This document shows positions 8,433 through 16,513 of a stretch of DNA of 18,329 nt, piece by piece (within the stretch, counting starts at the first letter, position 1; every line of letters starts with the position of its first letter). The translations under genes were made by a program, and so were the position numbers. This DNA comes from Bryobacterales bacterium (lineage in GTDB: Bacteria; Cyanobacteriota; Vampirovibrionia; Obscuribacterales; Obscuribacteraceae): NCBI GenBank assembly GCA_903970295.1, contig CAJCHQ010000404.1, forward strand, positions 1 to 18,329, read 5' to 3'. Under the pieces are notes generated by a model. That model saw only the letters and a program-made list of their open reading frames with translations, did no database searches and was not told the DNA's origin.

Positions 8433-9499
8433 TCAGCAATCCAGCGTTCTCGATTGAAATCATAAATCTCACGCAATATTTCTTTGACGTTTTTGGTCAC
8501 TTGCCAGTCGGGAAAATGGCTGCTGAACTTAGCATTGCTGCTGATCCACCAGATGTGGTCTCCGGATCGGTTTTGGTCTACGTAAGACCAATTCAATTTT
8601 TTGCCAGCAATTTCTTGACCATACTCAATCGCTTCCAGCATCGAGCAATTGCTGTGTCTGCCGCCGCCGGCGTTATAGACTTCGCCTGCTCTGGGCGCTT
8701 TGAAAAATTCGTGAAACGCCCGCACCAGATCACCGCTGTGAATATTGTCTCGAACCTGCTTTCCCTTATAGCCATAGACTCTATAAGGAATACCGCTCAT
8801 GAGCGCTTTCATCAAGTAAGCCAGAAAGCCATGTAGTTCAGCTCCTGAATGGCTGGGGCCAGTCAGGCAACCGCCGCGGAAACAGCCGGTGCGAAGGAGA
8901 AAATATTTTCCATATTCCTGCACTGCTACATCTGCGGCCAATTTCGAGACACCGAAAAGACTATGCAAGCATTGATCGACTGACATATTTTCGGCGATGC
9001 CATCTTCGTATTCGTGTCCTGATGCGATTTCCCAGCGAGATTCTAACTCGACTAGAGGCAGCCGATTGGGAGTGTCTCCGTAGACTTTGTTTGTCGAAGT
9101 AAAAATGAATACCGCATCGGGGCAGTGTTTACGCGTTGCCTCCAATAAATTGAGTGTACCGTTAGCGTTTGTGGTGAAGTCAGTGTTGGGATCACGCATT
9201 GCCCAATCGTGCGAAGGTTGAGCCGCGGTGTGAATGACAAGGGCAATGTCCTTACCATAGCGAGCGAACAATTTTTCAATTGCGTCGATATCGCGAATGT
9301 CGATATCGTAATGAGTGTATTGTTTGCCCAGACTTTGCTCGAGGCGCTGGCGATTCCACTCTGTCGAAGCTTCTTTGCCGAAGTAGACGCTGCGCATATC
9401 ATTGTCTATGCCGACTATCTCCAAATTCAGTGCCGCAAAATAAAGACTCGCTTCCGATCCAATTAGGCCGGCAGATCCGGAAACAACAACGACGCTCAA
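8429..9499 (-). CDS. NAD-dependent epimerase/dehydratase, CDP-paratose 2-epimerase-like (extended SDR)
   Basis: The 356-residue length is normal for an extended short-chain dehydrogenase. The Rossmann glycine motif GSAGLIGS is at 8-15, an acidic D32 follows strand 2, HTAAQPSHD at 90-98 and STNKVYGD at 135-142. The middle and C-terminal blocks ([43 protein letters not shown]) are typical of CDP-paratose 2-epimerase-like proteins. Such enzymes epimerise nucleotide-linked sugars using bound NAD. The usual YxxxK catalytic pair reads F182-G-V-S-K186, so the Tyr is replaced by Phe. The start is TTG at 9497-9499, with AGAAAGG upstream inside the end of the GT2 gene. No ATG is available before residue 35. 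The gap to the GT2 gene is 4 bp, and the stop overlaps the GT87 start. The exact sugar cannot be read from the sequence. Confidence 0.9.
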   Translation of the reverse strand: MSVVVVSGSAGLIGSEASLYFAALNLEIVGIDNDMRSVYFGKEASTEWNRQRLEQSLGKQYTHYDIDIRDIDAIEKLFARYGKDIALVIHTAAQPSHDWAMRDPNTDFTTNANGTLNLLEATRKHCPDAVFIFTSTNKVYGDTPNRLPLVELESRWEIASGHEYEDGIAENMSVDQCLHSLFGVSKLAADVAVQEYGKYFLLRTGCFRGGCLTGPSHSGAELHGFLAYLMKALMSGIPYRVYGYKGKQVRDNIHSGDLVRAFHEFFKAPRAGEVYNAGGGRHSNCSMLEAIEYGQEIAGKKLNWSYVDQNRSGDHIWWISSNAKFSSHFPDWQVTKNVKEILREIYDFNRERWIAE

Positions 9500-9503
9500 T
9501 TTT

Positions 9504-10262
9504 CTAGACCTTTCTATAATCGGTGGTGAGGATTTTTTCGAGAAGAATATACAAACAAATGAAAAGATAGCGACTGCCCATTTCTTGAATTTTCAGTTTG
9601 CTCAAACCGGAGCGTCTATTGCGCCAGGTGATTGGAATTGTAGCCCAGGTATAACCGCGAACAATCGCCTTCAACGGAATTTCTATGGTGAGATTGAAGT
9701 GTGGCGCGATCAGCGGTTCGCAACCGCGAATGACAGTGCGCCGATAGGCTTTGAAAGCATTGGTGATGTCATTATGATTAATGCCGAAAAGCGTTTTTAT
9801 AAAGAGATTGGCGAGCCGATTGAGCAGTAATTTGTGCGACGGATAGTCGACAACGCCGCCGCCCTTAATGAAGCGACTGCCGAAAACACAGTCGTAGCCT
9901 TCGTTTAGCTTTAACCAGTAATTGACTACATCCCGGCAATCATCTGACTCATCAGCCATCATGACGACAACGGCGTCACCAGTCATCGCTGTCAGACCGC
10001 AAGTGATTGTGCGACCGAATCCTGCCAACCCTGTATTCTTCAACGGTTTCAGTTCGACGATTTTATTGGCTAACTGGGACAACATTGAAAAAGTTTCGTC
10101 GGTGCTGTTGTCGTCGACGACAATAATCTCGTGCGGTATTTTATTCAGCTCAAGCTCCAGATGCAGATGCTCCACCGTAGAGACAATGCAGCCTGACTCA
10201 TTGCGCGCAGGTATGACGACGGATAATTTAGTCAGTGGTGGCTCAGGCGAAGATAATGTCAT
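9504..10262 (-). CDS. Family 2 glycosyltransferase, DPM1/GtrB-like
   Basis: With the ATG at 10260-10262 the protein is 252 residues. It opens with the GT-A strand [11 protein letters not shown] (about 13-23), followed by VVDDNSTD at 48-55. The metal/nucleotide-binding acidic patch ADESDD is at 103-108. [11 protein letters not shown] at about 165-175 and the W-x-x-R-x-SG-x-SK block near 213-222 are typical of dolichyl/polyprenyl-phosphate sugar synthases. A single hydrophobic stretch near 232-241 may dock it to the membrane; no GtrB-type multi-TM tail is present. The family moves a sugar from a nucleotide donor to polyprenyl phosphate or a glycan, so it could supply the lipid-linked donor for the GT87-like enzyme in the same module (inference). 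I prefer the ATG because it makes an ATGA overlap with the upstream epimerase stop. A TTG at 10283 would add seven residues. Confidence 0.9.
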   Translation of the reverse strand: MTLSSPEPPLTKLSVVIPARNESGCIVSTVEHLHLELELNKIPHEIIVVDDNSTDETFSMLSQLANKIVELKPLKNTGLAGFGRTITCGLTAMTGDAVVVMMADESDDCRDVVNYWLKLNEGYDCVFGSRFIKGGGVVDYPSHKLLLNRLANLFIKTLFGINHNDITNAFKAYRRTVIRGCEPLIAPHFNLTIEIPLKAIVRGYTWATIPITWRNRRSGLSKLKIQEMGSRYLFICLYILLEKILTTDYRKV

Positions 10263-11341
10263 TGCCCTGAAATTTTCAACCAATCAGGATGTTCTTCGGC
10301 ATGCACGGCGATTTCTTCCAATATCGAGAGTATTGATCTTTGCGGTTGCCAGTCCCAAATCTTCTCGGCCAGGCTATAGTCCATCATCACCCAAGGTACA
10401 TCATATGGCCGATCCTCGGCGTGAGATTTTATCTCGCGTTCACCGAAACGGTTTGAACACCAGTCGCTCAATTGCTTCAATGACATACTATTCGCCGCAC
10501 CGCCGCCGAGGTTGCAGATTTTTGGTTTCGTGTCGGAAGCGGCGCAATTCATCTGCGCGGTTAGCAAGCTGACTAGATCTTGCGGATGAAGGCAATCACG
10601 CACCTGGTGTCCATGTCCACCAAAGCCGACATATTTGAGGGGCCGATTACGCAAATACGAGTTAATCCAATATGTGAAGATACCCTGATCGGCGCGCCCG
10701 AATTGACCACAACCTGCAAGCACACCGCAACGATTGATCCAAACCGGCAAAGCGAAAGTGCGTCCATATTCCAGAGCCAGTAATTCCGAGCACAGTTTGG
10801 TGCTGCCGTAGAGAGAAATCGGCGGCTCACAACTGAACGATTCAGCTATGCCCCGAATCGAAATGCCGGTTGGCAATGTGTCTACGTCGGCGATTTTGTA
10901 ACTGCCCTTTTCCACTTTCAAGGGTAGCGCTTGCAGGGCGTCGATCGAATAAACGCGACTCGTGCTGATCAAAATAAAACCCGACTTGTAGCGTTTAGCA
11001 TACTCGAGCAGATTGACTGTACTGTTTAGATTGCTTTCGATCACTTGGCGGCTGCTCGATATGCCATCAACACCAGCAAGAACGGATGGATTGGCGGCGG
11101 CATCGATGATCCAGTCGGCGGCGGGCAGATTATCGACATCACTTTGCACACGTACGTCTGCGTGAATTACCTCAATGCCCAGACTTTCCAAAATCTCGCG
11201 ATTACGATGACTGCCGGTTCTGCTGCAATTATCGAAGCCAAAAATTTTGATCGCGGCATTGCCTTCTTGCATCACGCGAGCGAGCGTGCTGCCTACAAAT
11301 CCACAGATGCCGGAAATTAAGACCCGCACTCTAAATGACAC
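10259..11341 (-). CDS. NAD-dependent epimerase/dehydratase (extended SDR), first gene of the sugar module
   Basis: The protein is 360 residues. The glycine motif GICGFVGS is at 11-18, the acidic D37 at the end of strand 2, DAAANPSV at 80-87, STSRVYS at 126-132 and the intact catalytic Y178-GST-K182. The blocks NRCGVLAGCGQFGRADQG and GFGGHGHQVRDCLHPQDL mark it as a CDP-paratose-2-epimerase-like SDR of a subgroup different from the second epimerase of this module. It would act on a nucleotide sugar in the cytoplasm; the substrate is unknown. The first start is GTG at 11339-11341, directly after an AAAGGT, which leaves no spacing. A GTG four codons later has a 12-nt spacing. The start is therefore uncertain by a few residues. 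The gene overlaps the downstream GT2 gene by 4 bp. Confidence 0.9.
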   Translation of the reverse strand: MSFRVRVLISGICGFVGSTLARVMQEGNAAIKIFGFDNCSRTGSHRNREILESLGIEVIHADVRVQSDVDNLPAADWIIDAAANPSVLAGVDGISSSRQVIESNLNSTVNLLEYAKRYKSGFILISTSRVYSIDALQALPLKVEKGSYKIADVDTLPTGISIRGIAESFSCEPPISLYGSTKLCSELLALEYGRTFALPVWINRCGVLAGCGQFGRADQGIFTYWINSYLRNRPLKYVGFGGHGHQVRDCLHPQDLVSLLTAQMNCAASDTKPKICNLGGGAANSMSLKQLSDWCSNRFGEREIKSHAEDRPYDVPWVMMDYSLAEKIWDWQPQRSILSILEEIAVHAEEHPDWLKISGQ

Positions 11342-11378
11342 ACCTTTACTAAGCCCATTCGCCAGCCAGCCAGCGTCT

Positions 11379-11390
11379 CAGATTCTATCA
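11379..11390 (-). promoter_or_regulatory. Possible extended -10 promoter of the sugar module
   Basis: On the minus strand TGATAGAAT reads as an extended -10 (TGn followed by TAGAAT, plus-strand 11382-11387). It lies about 40 nt before the GTG start at 11341. No good -35 box is visible, which is tolerated for extended -10 promoters. Prediction only. Confidence 0.3.
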
Positions 11391-11556
11391 TCCGGGCATG
11401 CTCTCGGGGTTTTCAGGCGAATGCAAATGGCTGCTTGCGCCCAAGGTCGAAATCTTGGCGATATCGGTAAGATTCTCGGCGTGGGATAAAAATGTTCGCC
11501 TCTGCTGCAACCTCTTGCTGGACTTAACGTCGAAATCCCAGCGCAGTGATTATTTC

Positions 11557-11564
11557 AGGGGGAG
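11557..11564 (+). promoter_or_regulatory. Strong ribosome-binding site of the RlpA-like gene
   Basis: AGGGGGAG lies 3 nt before the ATG at 11568-11570. It is one of the purest Shine-Dalgarno sequences in the window and settles the start of this gene. Confidence 0.6.
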
Positions 11565-11567
11565 AAG

Positions 11568-11963
11568 ATGGCACAAGCATTAGATTTTTGCAGGCAGATA
11601 TCTTATGCCGCTTTGGCTTTGGGGGTTTTCTGGACGTCCACTCTTTGCCAGGGCTCGGCAGAAGATTCGAAAAGTCATACGGCGACGGTAGAGTCAAAAA
11701 GCTTCGCCGGCAGAAAAACAGCCAGCGGTGAAACTTACAACCCTCATGCGATGGTAGCGGCTAGCCGCACCTTACCGATTGGCACGAAAGTAAAAATCAA
11801 AAACCGTAAGACCGGCAAGTCGGTGACCGTGAGAATCAACGATAAATCTGGTAAAAATGCTGCGGGAGCCGTTGACCTCAGTAGTGCTGCTGCTAAGCAG
11901 CTGGGTGTGAATGGCAAAGCGCCAGTGGATACAAAAGTAGTGGGCAGTAAAGCCGCTCATTAA
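11568..11963 (+). CDS. Small secreted RlpA-like double-psi beta-barrel protein
   Basis: The protein is 131 residues. A hydrophobic stretch (about 11-27) in the N-terminus looks like a signal peptide ending near residue 28-31; C27 is not in a clear lipobox. The rest is a single RlpA-type barrel: FAGRKTASGETYNPHAM at 46-62, RTLPIGTKVKI at 67-77, VRINDKSG at 88-95 and VDLSSAAAKQLG at 102-113. RlpA proteins are septal or cell-wall associated, and some cleave naked glycan strands as lytic transglycosylases. E55 of TASGE and D92 are kept. The position that usually reads AAHRTLP is AASRTLP here (S66), and the usual aromatic pair before FAGR is lacking. There is no SPOR domain, and the protein is much shorter than Gram-negative RlpA. 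It may therefore bind rather than cut peptidoglycan (inference). It is divergent from the sugar module and 154 bp before the receiver gene. Confidence 0.85.
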   Translation: MAQALDFCRQISYAALALGVFWTSTLCQGSAEDSKSHTATVESKSFAGRKTASGETYNPHAMVAASRTLPIGTKVKIKNRKTGKSVTVRINDKSGKNAAGAVDLSSAAAKQLGVNGKAPVDTKVVGSKAAH

Positions 11964-12047
11964 CTCAGTGATCGCCGACGCTGTAAATAGGAAATTTCAC
12001 TGATTGAGCCCCAGCTGAGATATTCTTTTGGGTGGTTTGGCATATCA

Positions 12048-12076
12048 TTGATGGCATTGGGCAGAAGATATGTAAT
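12048..12076 (+). promoter_or_regulatory. Possible sigma70-type promoter for the receiver gene
   Basis: TTGATG (12048-12053) and TGTAAT (12071-12076) are separated by 17 nt. The pair lies about 42 nt before the ATG at 12118. The spacing is ideal; the hexamers are moderate matches. Prediction only. Confidence 0.35.
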
Positions 12077-12117
12077 GGCGGCGTCTGTCGTTCCGGCTGA
12101 TAATTGCGTGTAGAGAT

Positions 12118-12513
12118 ATGGTCTCCATTCTGGCAATCGAAGATCAGGCAGTCAATCGTGTGACTCTCTTAGCCACAGCCAATGCACTCGGTCTGGACTT
12201 AACCGTTGCGCATAGCTTGGGAGCAGCGGCGGCAGTCCTCGCTGTGCAACCTTTCGATTTAATTCTGATTGAATGGCATCTGGTTGGTGATGACGAACAG
12301 CTTTTTCTTGGCGGTTTAAATAGATTGACCGAACGCTTCTCTGGTGGACGACTGCCCATTGTTGCTCTCTCCGCTCTGCCTCTGAGCGACGAAACATGCC
12401 GTGGGTGCGGGATTGATGGCTACTTGGCCAAGCCATACAAGATAGACGATTTTGCTCGCAAGTTGGAACAGTATTTGGGTCACGACCTGCCATGGCAGAG
12501 TCAGGCTTCTTAG
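12118..12513 (+). CDS. Stand-alone receiver-domain protein with Glu at the phospho-acceptor position
   Basis: The protein is 131 residues, a single CheY-type receiver fold with no output domain. The acidic pair E8-D9 sits after the first strand, S85 (VALSA) is the conserved Ser/Thr, and K105 is in AKPY. The phospho-acceptor position, normally Asp in DLILMD, is E52 here (DLILIEWHL). A Glu at this site cannot form the normal aspartyl phosphate and often mimics it, so the protein is probably a pseudo-receiver that is locked active or works by binding. The sequence is closest in style to receivers of hybrid histidine kinases. The ribosome-binding site is weak (AGAGAT before the ATG). It converges with the LRR kinase gene, the gap being 77 bp. 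No histidine kinase lies nearby, so it is an orphan. Confidence 0.85.
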   Translation: MVSILAIEDQAVNRVTLLATANALGLDLTVAHSLGAAAAVLAVQPFDLILIEWHLVGDDEQLFLGGLNRLTERFSGGRLPIVALSALPLSDETCRGCGIDGYLAKPYKIDDFARKLEQYLGHDLPWQSQAS

Positions 12514-12578
12514 AGAAAACAACAGCATTTTGCCAGGCACCATTTACAGTATCGTTTACAACGGGCGTGGTGGTTCTG

Positions 12579-12593
12579 TGAGTGCTTCACTCA
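12579..12593. other. Short hairpin over the kinase stop codon
   Basis: TGAGTG and CACTCA form a perfect 6-bp stem with a 3-nt loop between the converging receiver and kinase genes, covering the kinase stop at 12591-12593. No T-run follows on either strand, so a terminator call is not supported. Confidence 0.2.
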
Positions 12594-14717
12594 GTGATGG
12601 GCATGCGGAGTTTCTCGCCTGTCCAAAATGATCGTGTGCTTGCTATCGTTGATCAAGTTATCGACATCGGCAATATGAACGAATGGGCACTGGTCGATGT
12701 TCAGCAGGCGCAGTTTTTGCAAGTGAGCAAGTTCGTACAGACCGCGCTTCGTTATGCGTGTGCGGGCGAGAATGATGTGTTCCAATCTGCTCAATTTGGC
12801 CACGTATTTCATGCCACTATCGGAAATGCCTGTGCCGGATAGTGAAAGACTCTCAAGATGCGTCAATTTTTGCAGCAATTTCAAATCATCGTTGACGATG
12901 CTGGTATCACTCAGATCAAGAGTGTTTAATTTAGTTAGCTTGGCGATTTCTTCGCAGCCCTTGCTCGATATCGGATCGCCTCTGAGGAAGAGCATCTCGA
13001 GTGAGTCTGGGAGATTGAGCAGACCTTTGTCCGTAACCTCTGAGTCGGCAGAGAGATCGAGCGCTTGCAGATGTTTGAGTGCGCTCAAGTTGACCATGCC
13101 TTTATCGGTGATGCCGCTGCAATTGGCCAGGCTTAGCTTCTTGAGGTGGGAAAAGTTCTTCAGAATTTTCAGTCCATCATCTGAAATATCCACGCGCTGC
13201 AAGCTTAGTTCGTCTAGCGGTAAATTTTGCAGGACCTGAATTCCTTCATTACTGATTTGCGCGCGATCGATTATCGCTCTCATGGCAGTTGGATTTTTTG
13301 AAACTTCTCGCGCGAGATCTGTGTCGTCGTATTGCGCGCCATTTAAATAAATAGTAGATGGTTCTTCTGTGTCCTCTTCGCTATCGACCTTCGGCTTGGC
13401 TTCGTCTATGTAGTGCATTTGGTCCTGAGCCATTTTCGTCGCTGCAACTTCTTGATTGCTCAGACCTATAGGCACAACTGGAGCCGGTGTTTGAGCTGGT
13501 TTGGAGATCCAGTTCGTGGCAGCGAAATAGCCGACGACGATCAACCCGATCAAGACAACGACGAGCATACCCAGAAGAAAAGAACGTGCTGATGAAATCG
13601 TCCTGGCTGGCTTGAACAGCTCCTGTCGTTCCATCTTCAAAGTCTTTGCTAAAGATGGTTGCAATTTGCTTTGCGCACCGGTAGTGCGGCCAGCCGTTGT
13701 CAATCTCTTGCGTGCCAAATCTAGCGCTTCCGGCACCGTATCTAGTGCATCTTGCAGCTCTTCCATCGTTTGATAGCGCTTGGCGGGATCTTTGGACAGT
13801 GTCTTGGCTACGAGGGCTACCAGCTCGTCAGAGAACTTGCCATCTCGTTTCGCCTGCCTGATCGTCGGCGCCTTTTCGTTCATGTGTTTGATCAATGTTT
13901 CGAACGGCGTCGCGCCGACCAGAGGCAATGATCCGGTCAACGTCTCGTGCATGATGCAGCCGAGAGAATAAATGTCTGAACGACCGTCAACCTTTTTTCC
14001 CAGCGCCTGTTCGGGACTCATGTATAGCGGCGAGCCGAAAACTTCGCCAGTTTGCGTCAGAGCCTGCAAATCTTCGGTGCCGTCCATGACTTTGGCGATG
14101 CCGAAATCGACGATGCGCACTTGCGGATTAGCGCTTTCCAGTCCGGAAAGCATGATGTTGCCGGGCTTCAGGTCCCGGTGGTAGACTTTTTTGCTATGGG
14201 CGAGCGTCATTCCGGCGCAGATTTGTCTGAAAATGTTGAGGGCTTCTTCGATCGGCAGCGTTTTTTCTTCTTTCAGTAAGGTTTGCAGATTTGAGCCTTC
14301 GACGAAATCCATGACCATGAAGGGCTGACCGTCAGCCGTCTCGCCGAAATCGTAAACGCGAATAATGTTGGGATGTTCGAGTTGACTGGCGGCCTTGGCT
14401 TCTTGTTGGAAACGTGCCCAGGCACCGTCCCCGCGATTTTGTACTTTCAGCATTTTGATCGCCACTGTTTTGTTCAGTGCCGGCTGGCGGGCTTTATAAA
14501 TCGAGCCCATGCCGCCCGTAGCGATCAAAGAGAGGACCTGATAACGATTATCGAGCAACTTTTCGGTCGAGCTGAAATCGCCGATGACAGTGCCGTCGCG
14601 GGGGCAAATCGTGACTGAGTTGTCCACTCTCAGTCCACAGACGGGGCACGAATCTGTCGCCCCGCTTTCGGCAAAGGAACCGTTGTGCGTCCTGTTCTGA
14701 TCGTAGTTTGCGCTCAT
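12591..14717 (-). CDS. Receptor-like Ser/Thr protein kinase with zinc ribbon, one TM helix and extracytoplasmic leucine-rich repeats
   Basis: The protein is 708 residues. An N-terminal zinc-ribbon-like motif CPVCG at 24-28 is paired with CPRDG at 38-42. A complete Hanks-type kinase follows: glycine loop TGGMGSIYK 67-75, K88 in VAIK, E106 in helix C, HRDLKPGN 180-187, DFG 204-206, and SPEQ 234-237 in place of APE. A basic juxtamembrane linker (about 330-377) leads to one membrane helix (about 378-401). A low-complexity stalk follows, then about eight leucine-rich repeats (about 485-680) of the LxxLxLxxxxITDxGL type. All catalytic residues are present, so it should be active. Topology puts the kinase in the cytoplasm and the LRRs outside, like plant and animal LRR receptor kinases. 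The ligand is unknown. The start ATG at 14715-14717 has AGGG 4 nt upstream. It converges with the receiver gene and diverges from the DUF4127 gene. Confidence 0.95.
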   Translation of the reverse strand: MSANYDQNRTHNGSFAESGATDSCPVCGLRVDNSVTICPRDGTVIGDFSSTEKLLDNRYQVLSLIATGGMGSIYKARQPALNKTVAIKMLKVQNRGDGAWARFQQEAKAASQLEHPNIIRVYDFGETADGQPFMVMDFVEGSNLQTLLKEEKTLPIEEALNIFRQICAGMTLAHSKKVYHRDLKPGNIMLSGLESANPQVRIVDFGIAKVMDGTEDLQALTQTGEVFGSPLYMSPEQALGKKVDGRSDIYSLGCIMHETLTGSLPLVGATPFETLIKHMNEKAPTIRQAKRDGKFSDELVALVAKTLSKDPAKRYQTMEELQDALDTVPEALDLARKRLTTAGRTTGAQSKLQPSLAKTLKMERQELFKPARTISSARSFLLGMLVVVLIGLIVVGYFAATNWISKPAQTPAPVVPIGLSNQEVAATKMAQDQMHYIDEAKPKVDSEEDTEEPSTIYLNGAQYDDTDLAREVSKNPTAMRAIIDRAQISNEGIQVLQNLPLDELSLQRVDISDDGLKILKNFSHLKKLSLANCSGITDKGMVNLSALKHLQALDLSADSEVTDKGLLNLPDSLEMLFLRGDPISSKGCEEIAKLTKLNTLDLSDTSIVNDDLKLLQKLTHLESLSLSGTGISDSGMKYVAKLSRLEHIILARTRITKRGLYELAHLQKLRLLNIDQCPFVHIADVDNLINDSKHTIILDRRETPHAHH

Positions 14718-14830
14718 GCTGCCCTATATATTCCCTTTGTCCGGCCAGAGAATGCATAAATTTGGCACCTGGGACAGTCTGGGCTGCCTTATGAGACACT
14801 TGGGCGTCGTCTGTTATACGGGGCGGGAAA

Positions 14831-14858
14831 TTGCGGGGGTTCGCCCAGCGTGTAAAAT
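14831..14858 (+). promoter_or_regulatory. Possible promoter of the DUF4127/FAD operon
   Basis: TTGCGG (14831-14836) and TAAAAT (14853-14858) are separated by 16 nt. They lie about 120 nt before the proposed GTG start at 14978. This would leave a leader of about 110 nt, in which I see no recognised riboswitch. Prediction only. Confidence 0.3.
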
Positions 14859-14977
14859 CTGCCCCGTCCAACAACTTCCCGAGAGGCCTGCGCTAAGCTT
14901 TCATCTTGTGGGTAGTATGGTCGTTTTCTCATGTCCAATTCCTGGAGAATGGCAGTCTGACAGTCTGATTGAAGCTA

Positions 14978-16510
14978 GTGAAAGCCGCAAAGATAATTCT
15001 GATTCCCATCGACGATCGGCCAATAACCTGCGCGTTTCCGCCCCTGGTGACCGCGGTAGCTGGCCTCGAAGCTGTCTTACCGCCCAGGGATTTGCTTGGC
15101 TCTTGGCACGCACCCAGCGATCTCAGTCAGCTCAGTTCATGGGTGCAGGCGAAACTTGCTGAGCTCAAGCCTGCCGCTCTGTTTGTTTGTCTGGATGCAA
15201 TTTTATACGGCGGGTTGGTCGCGTCACGGCGATCGGATCACTCTTTTGGCGACGTAAATGAGCGAATCAGGAATATTGCTCGATGGAAGGAAATTGCCGG
15301 TAGCGAATTGCAAATATTTGCGCAGTCTAGTGTGATGCGCGTTCCTCACTACAACGGGGCGACCGGAGAGCCCGACTATTGGCGGCAATACGGAGAGAAG
15401 ATTTACCGCTGGTCTGTGCTTATGCACAAAGACAGAGCCGGGCTATCCCCCTCGCAAGCAGAGTTTTCGGAGAGCCAGAATGCGATACCGCAAGCGGTGC
15501 GAGAAGATTTCCTGAACAGAAGAAGGCGCAATTTTCAAATCAACCAGAATTTGATCGATTGCGTTAACGCAGGCTTTATTGATTACCTTGTTTTTAGCCA
15601 GGATGATACAAATGAATTCGGTTTGAATGTCTGGGAAAAGTCGCAACTGATTGCTCAAGCGAAAGCTCTGGGGCTCAGTAATGTTGTCGCCTGTCCGGGC
15701 ACTGACGAAGTAATGATGACGATGATCGCTCGCTGGCTCGTCGATCAATCTGCACAAAAGCCCAGGGTCAGTATGCGCTTCAGCCCAGATTGCGGAGGGC
15801 AGGCAATCAGCAATTTCGAGGGACAAACAATCGCGGCCAGCTTGACCGCTCAAGCAAATGTCTGTGGTTTGGAGATGCAGGTAGCGGCCGAACAACTGGC
15901 TGAAGATTTTGCGATCTTAGTCCACACCGCCGGCGATAGACAAGGCGATCATATTGCGTTGCCGGGAACAGAGCAGGCGCTCTCGTTGAATACCGAAACC
16001 GAGGTGATAACTACGCTGCATCTTTTGGAAAAAGCTGCTGTGCCGGTCGTTCTTTGCGATGTGGCTTATGCCAATGGTGCCGATCCGCTTCTGGTCGAGG
16101 CCTTGCTCAAGAGAGAAGATCTGCTCGCGAAGCTCAGCGCCTATGCCGGTTGGAACACCACCGGCAATACCATTGGCTCGGCTCTTTCGCTGGGTGTCGC
16201 TGCCTGGTACGGGAAACTTCATGACTACTCCAACTCGGCAGCGATCAAGCGTGCCCTTTTTGTGCGACTAGGCGACGATTGGGCGTATCAAGCGGTCACC
16301 CGCAGCCAGCTGGCCGGAAGCTTGGCTCAAGAACGGCTCGAACAACTGATCACACCCCTGCTCTTGCGCCTGGCAAATGCGTTAAAATTCGATTCTGGCG
16401 GTATTGCCGTCAGACTGCCCTGGAATAGAACGTTTGAGGTGGAAATCGATCTGGTGGCAAAGACAGGGCAAAGCAGCCCGGTGAACTCTGTCATTGAACG
16501 GGGCGAATGA
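14978..16510 (+). CDS. DUF4127 family protein
   Basis: This is a 510-residue protein from GTG at 14978. A stop codon lies at 14966-14968 in frame, so only TTG 14969 or GTG 14978 can start a full-length product; neither has a clear ribosome-binding site. The family is recognised from PIDDRP at 10-15 after the first strand, the ILYGGL block at 75-80, SQDDTNEFG at 207-215, CPGTDEV at 239-245, CDVAYANG at 360-367 and YAGWNTTGN at 389-397. DUF4127 has no established function. The many conserved Asp and Asn residues at strand ends suggest a metal- or phosphate-handling enzyme, but that is inference. No signal peptide or membrane segment is seen, so it should be cytoplasmic. The FAD-dependent oxidoreductase gene starts 3 bp after its stop, so the two are almost surely cotranscribed. 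Confidence 0.9.
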   Translation: MKAAKIILIPIDDRPITCAFPPLVTAVAGLEAVLPPRDLLGSWHAPSDLSQLSSWVQAKLAELKPAALFVCLDAILYGGLVASRRSDHSFGDVNERIRNIARWKEIAGSELQIFAQSSVMRVPHYNGATGEPDYWRQYGEKIYRWSVLMHKDRAGLSPSQAEFSESQNAIPQAVREDFLNRRRRNFQINQNLIDCVNAGFIDYLVFSQDDTNEFGLNVWEKSQLIAQAKALGLSNVVACPGTDEVMMTMIARWLVDQSAQKPRVSMRFSPDCGGQAISNFEGQTIAASLTAQANVCGLEMQVAAEQLAEDFAILVHTAGDRQGDHIALPGTEQALSLNTETEVITTLHLLEKAAVPVVLCDVAYANGADPLLVEALLKREDLLAKLSAYAGWNTTGNTIGSALSLGVAAWYGKLHDYSNSAAIKRALFVRLGDDWAYQAVTRSQLAGSLAQERLEQLITPLLLRLANALKFDSGGIAVRLPWNRTFEVEIDLVAKTGQSSPVNSVIERGE

Positions 16511-16513
16511 GGC

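Noticed and set aside
9922..10572. A 216-codon plus-strand open frame
   Set aside because: It runs antisense across the ends of the GT2 and first epimerase genes, both of which have clear family motifs. The frame has no recognisable domain and a low-complexity, Ser/Arg-rich composition.
11398..11583. Small plus-strand frame before the RlpA-like gene
   Set aside because: It overlaps the RlpA-like start, has no good ribosome-binding site and shows no recognisable features.
12754..13239. A 161-codon plus-strand open frame
   Set aside because: Antisense to the LRR repeats of the kinase. The periodic Leu/Ser content is a shadow of the repeat codons.
14716..15162. A 148-codon plus-strand frame starting at the kinase start codon
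   Set aside because: It overlaps the DUF4127 gene in another frame. The DUF4127 frame carries the conserved motifs.
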